Positions 63,463-64,000 of a DNA stretch of 64,000 bases are shown in pieces (within the stretch, counting starts at the first letter, position 1; every line of letters begins with the position of its first letter). Where the stretch lies: NCBI GenBank assembly GCA_017744715.1, contig JAGIAT010000004.1:471612-535611 (forward strand), read 5' to 3'. The notes below the pieces were generated by a model that saw only the letters and a list, made by a program, of their open reading frames with translations, was not told where the DNA came from and did no database searches. The position numbers were made by a program, and so were the translations under genes. This stretch comes from Niabella sp. GTDB lineage: Bacteria > Bacteroidota > Bacteroidia > Chitinophagales > Chitinophagaceae.

Positions 63463-64000
63463 ACTAATGATATTTTTGCAAAGCATAACCGGCAACCTGT
63501 AAAAATGAAAACCCACCGGTCTTTAAGTCTTTCCTATAAGTTGTAAGTTTTTATAAAAAGGTTAAAAAAATTATTTTTCACACTCACCAAAAATTCCTAT
63601 GATATACGTTTTCATATAGCCGGTTCATAAGTGGTTGCTAAAGCAATATACTATTTTTTTCTTTCATATGGGGTAAACGGTAAAAATAGCCAGCTTTGTA
63701 GTAGTAATCTCTATGGAAAACCGTAACAGGGCTATTTGCGGTTGCAGGCAAGAAAATACAAGCAATTAAAACAATGCTGCCGCCTGCACAGGTGGTAAAC
63801 GGAGCGTCGCAAGATGGATGCCAGGTACTCTTAAGATGGCCACATGAAAATAATAACACTGCCTAACCTTACAAACTGTTGAGCTATTACCTCAGTTTCT
63901 CAAGTGATTAAATGCCCCCCCTTACCATCATTTCCATTTCTTCCCACCTACTTTCAGCAATCATCAGTGTAAGCGCCACCGGGGTATTATTAGGGATCCG
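63463..64000. other. Right-edge stretch without a supportable gene
   Basis: 538 bp upstream of the TIR-like gene. Short open frames exist, but none has recognisable sequence or a convincing start. No terminator, repeat or complete promoter was found. Confidence 0.5.

Noticed and set aside
63638..63859. Minus-strand open frame of 73 codons near the right edge
   Set aside because: No recognisable sequence or start context; treated as non-coding.

Overview
The window looks like a chromosome segment of a polysaccharide-degrading member of the Bacteroidota, most likely from the Chitinophagaceae side of the phylum (inference). The signs are three SusC/SusD systems, Bacteroidota-type promoter elements (TTTG, about 20 nt, TAnnTTTG), ISAon1-like transposase remains, and FecR/ECF/STN-SusC signalling. 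No plasmid or phage core genes are seen.

Region 1 (1-15,911) is mostly housekeeping. The minus strand carries rplK-rplA-rplJ-rplL, ended by a strong UUCG-loop terminator. The start of rpoB lies about 7.7 kb further on (923, running off the left edge). Bacteria usually have rplL and rpoB side by side. Here the space holds a two-gene surface-protein unit, a three-HhH ComEA-like membrane protein, and a GxxExxY nuclease-fold gene framed by four plus four copies of a ~90-bp hairpin repeat. Upstream of rplK lie a lipoprotein, a diacylglycerol kinase, a SEL1/TPR-like protein, pgk, gap and a tRNA-Glu with a textbook promoter and terminator.

Region 2 (15.9-26.1 kb) follows the tRNA. It holds a transposase remnant and a small beta-glucan utilisation locus: a membrane-anchored beta-propeller/LuxR-type regulator, divergent SusC, SusD and GH16, then a small alpha/beta hydrolase. 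The divergent promoter has four phased copies of ATGATGTAG, a likely operator.

Region 3 (26.2-43.7 kb) begins at a degenerate tRNA-Glu 3' end. It holds a Tat-exported GH28-like protein, GH36 alpha-galactosidase, a six-hairpin glycosidase, SusC/SusD with two binding lipoproteins (DUF4959/DUF5000-like and DUF4998-like), an AraC regulator, and a sorbosone-dehydrogenase-like enzyme paired with a cytochrome c.

Region 4 (43.7-60.8 kb) is a pectin-type locus. On the minus strand are a lyase-like lipoprotein, GH28, a pectate-lyase-3-like protein, an ECF sigma factor, FecR, STN-SusC, SusD and GH105. On the plus strand are an AraC gene broken at a run of eight C and a large beta-helix (GH28-related) protein. 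The two AraC paralogues share the upstream motif GCAAACGATT. A short degenerate copy of the 26.2-kb tRNA-like sequence at 61.0 kb suggests that regions 3-4 form an old island.

Region 5 (61.0-64.0 kb) holds an endonuclease/exonuclease/phosphatase-fold protein and a TIR-like protein with a possible nucleic-acid-sensing N-terminus.

The strongest candidates for undescribed biology are the GxxExxY/hairpin-repeat element in the split rplL-rpoB interval, a fibronectin-like domain interrupted by a two-helix membrane hairpin, the phased ATGATGTAG operator, and the poly-C switch in the AraC gene.
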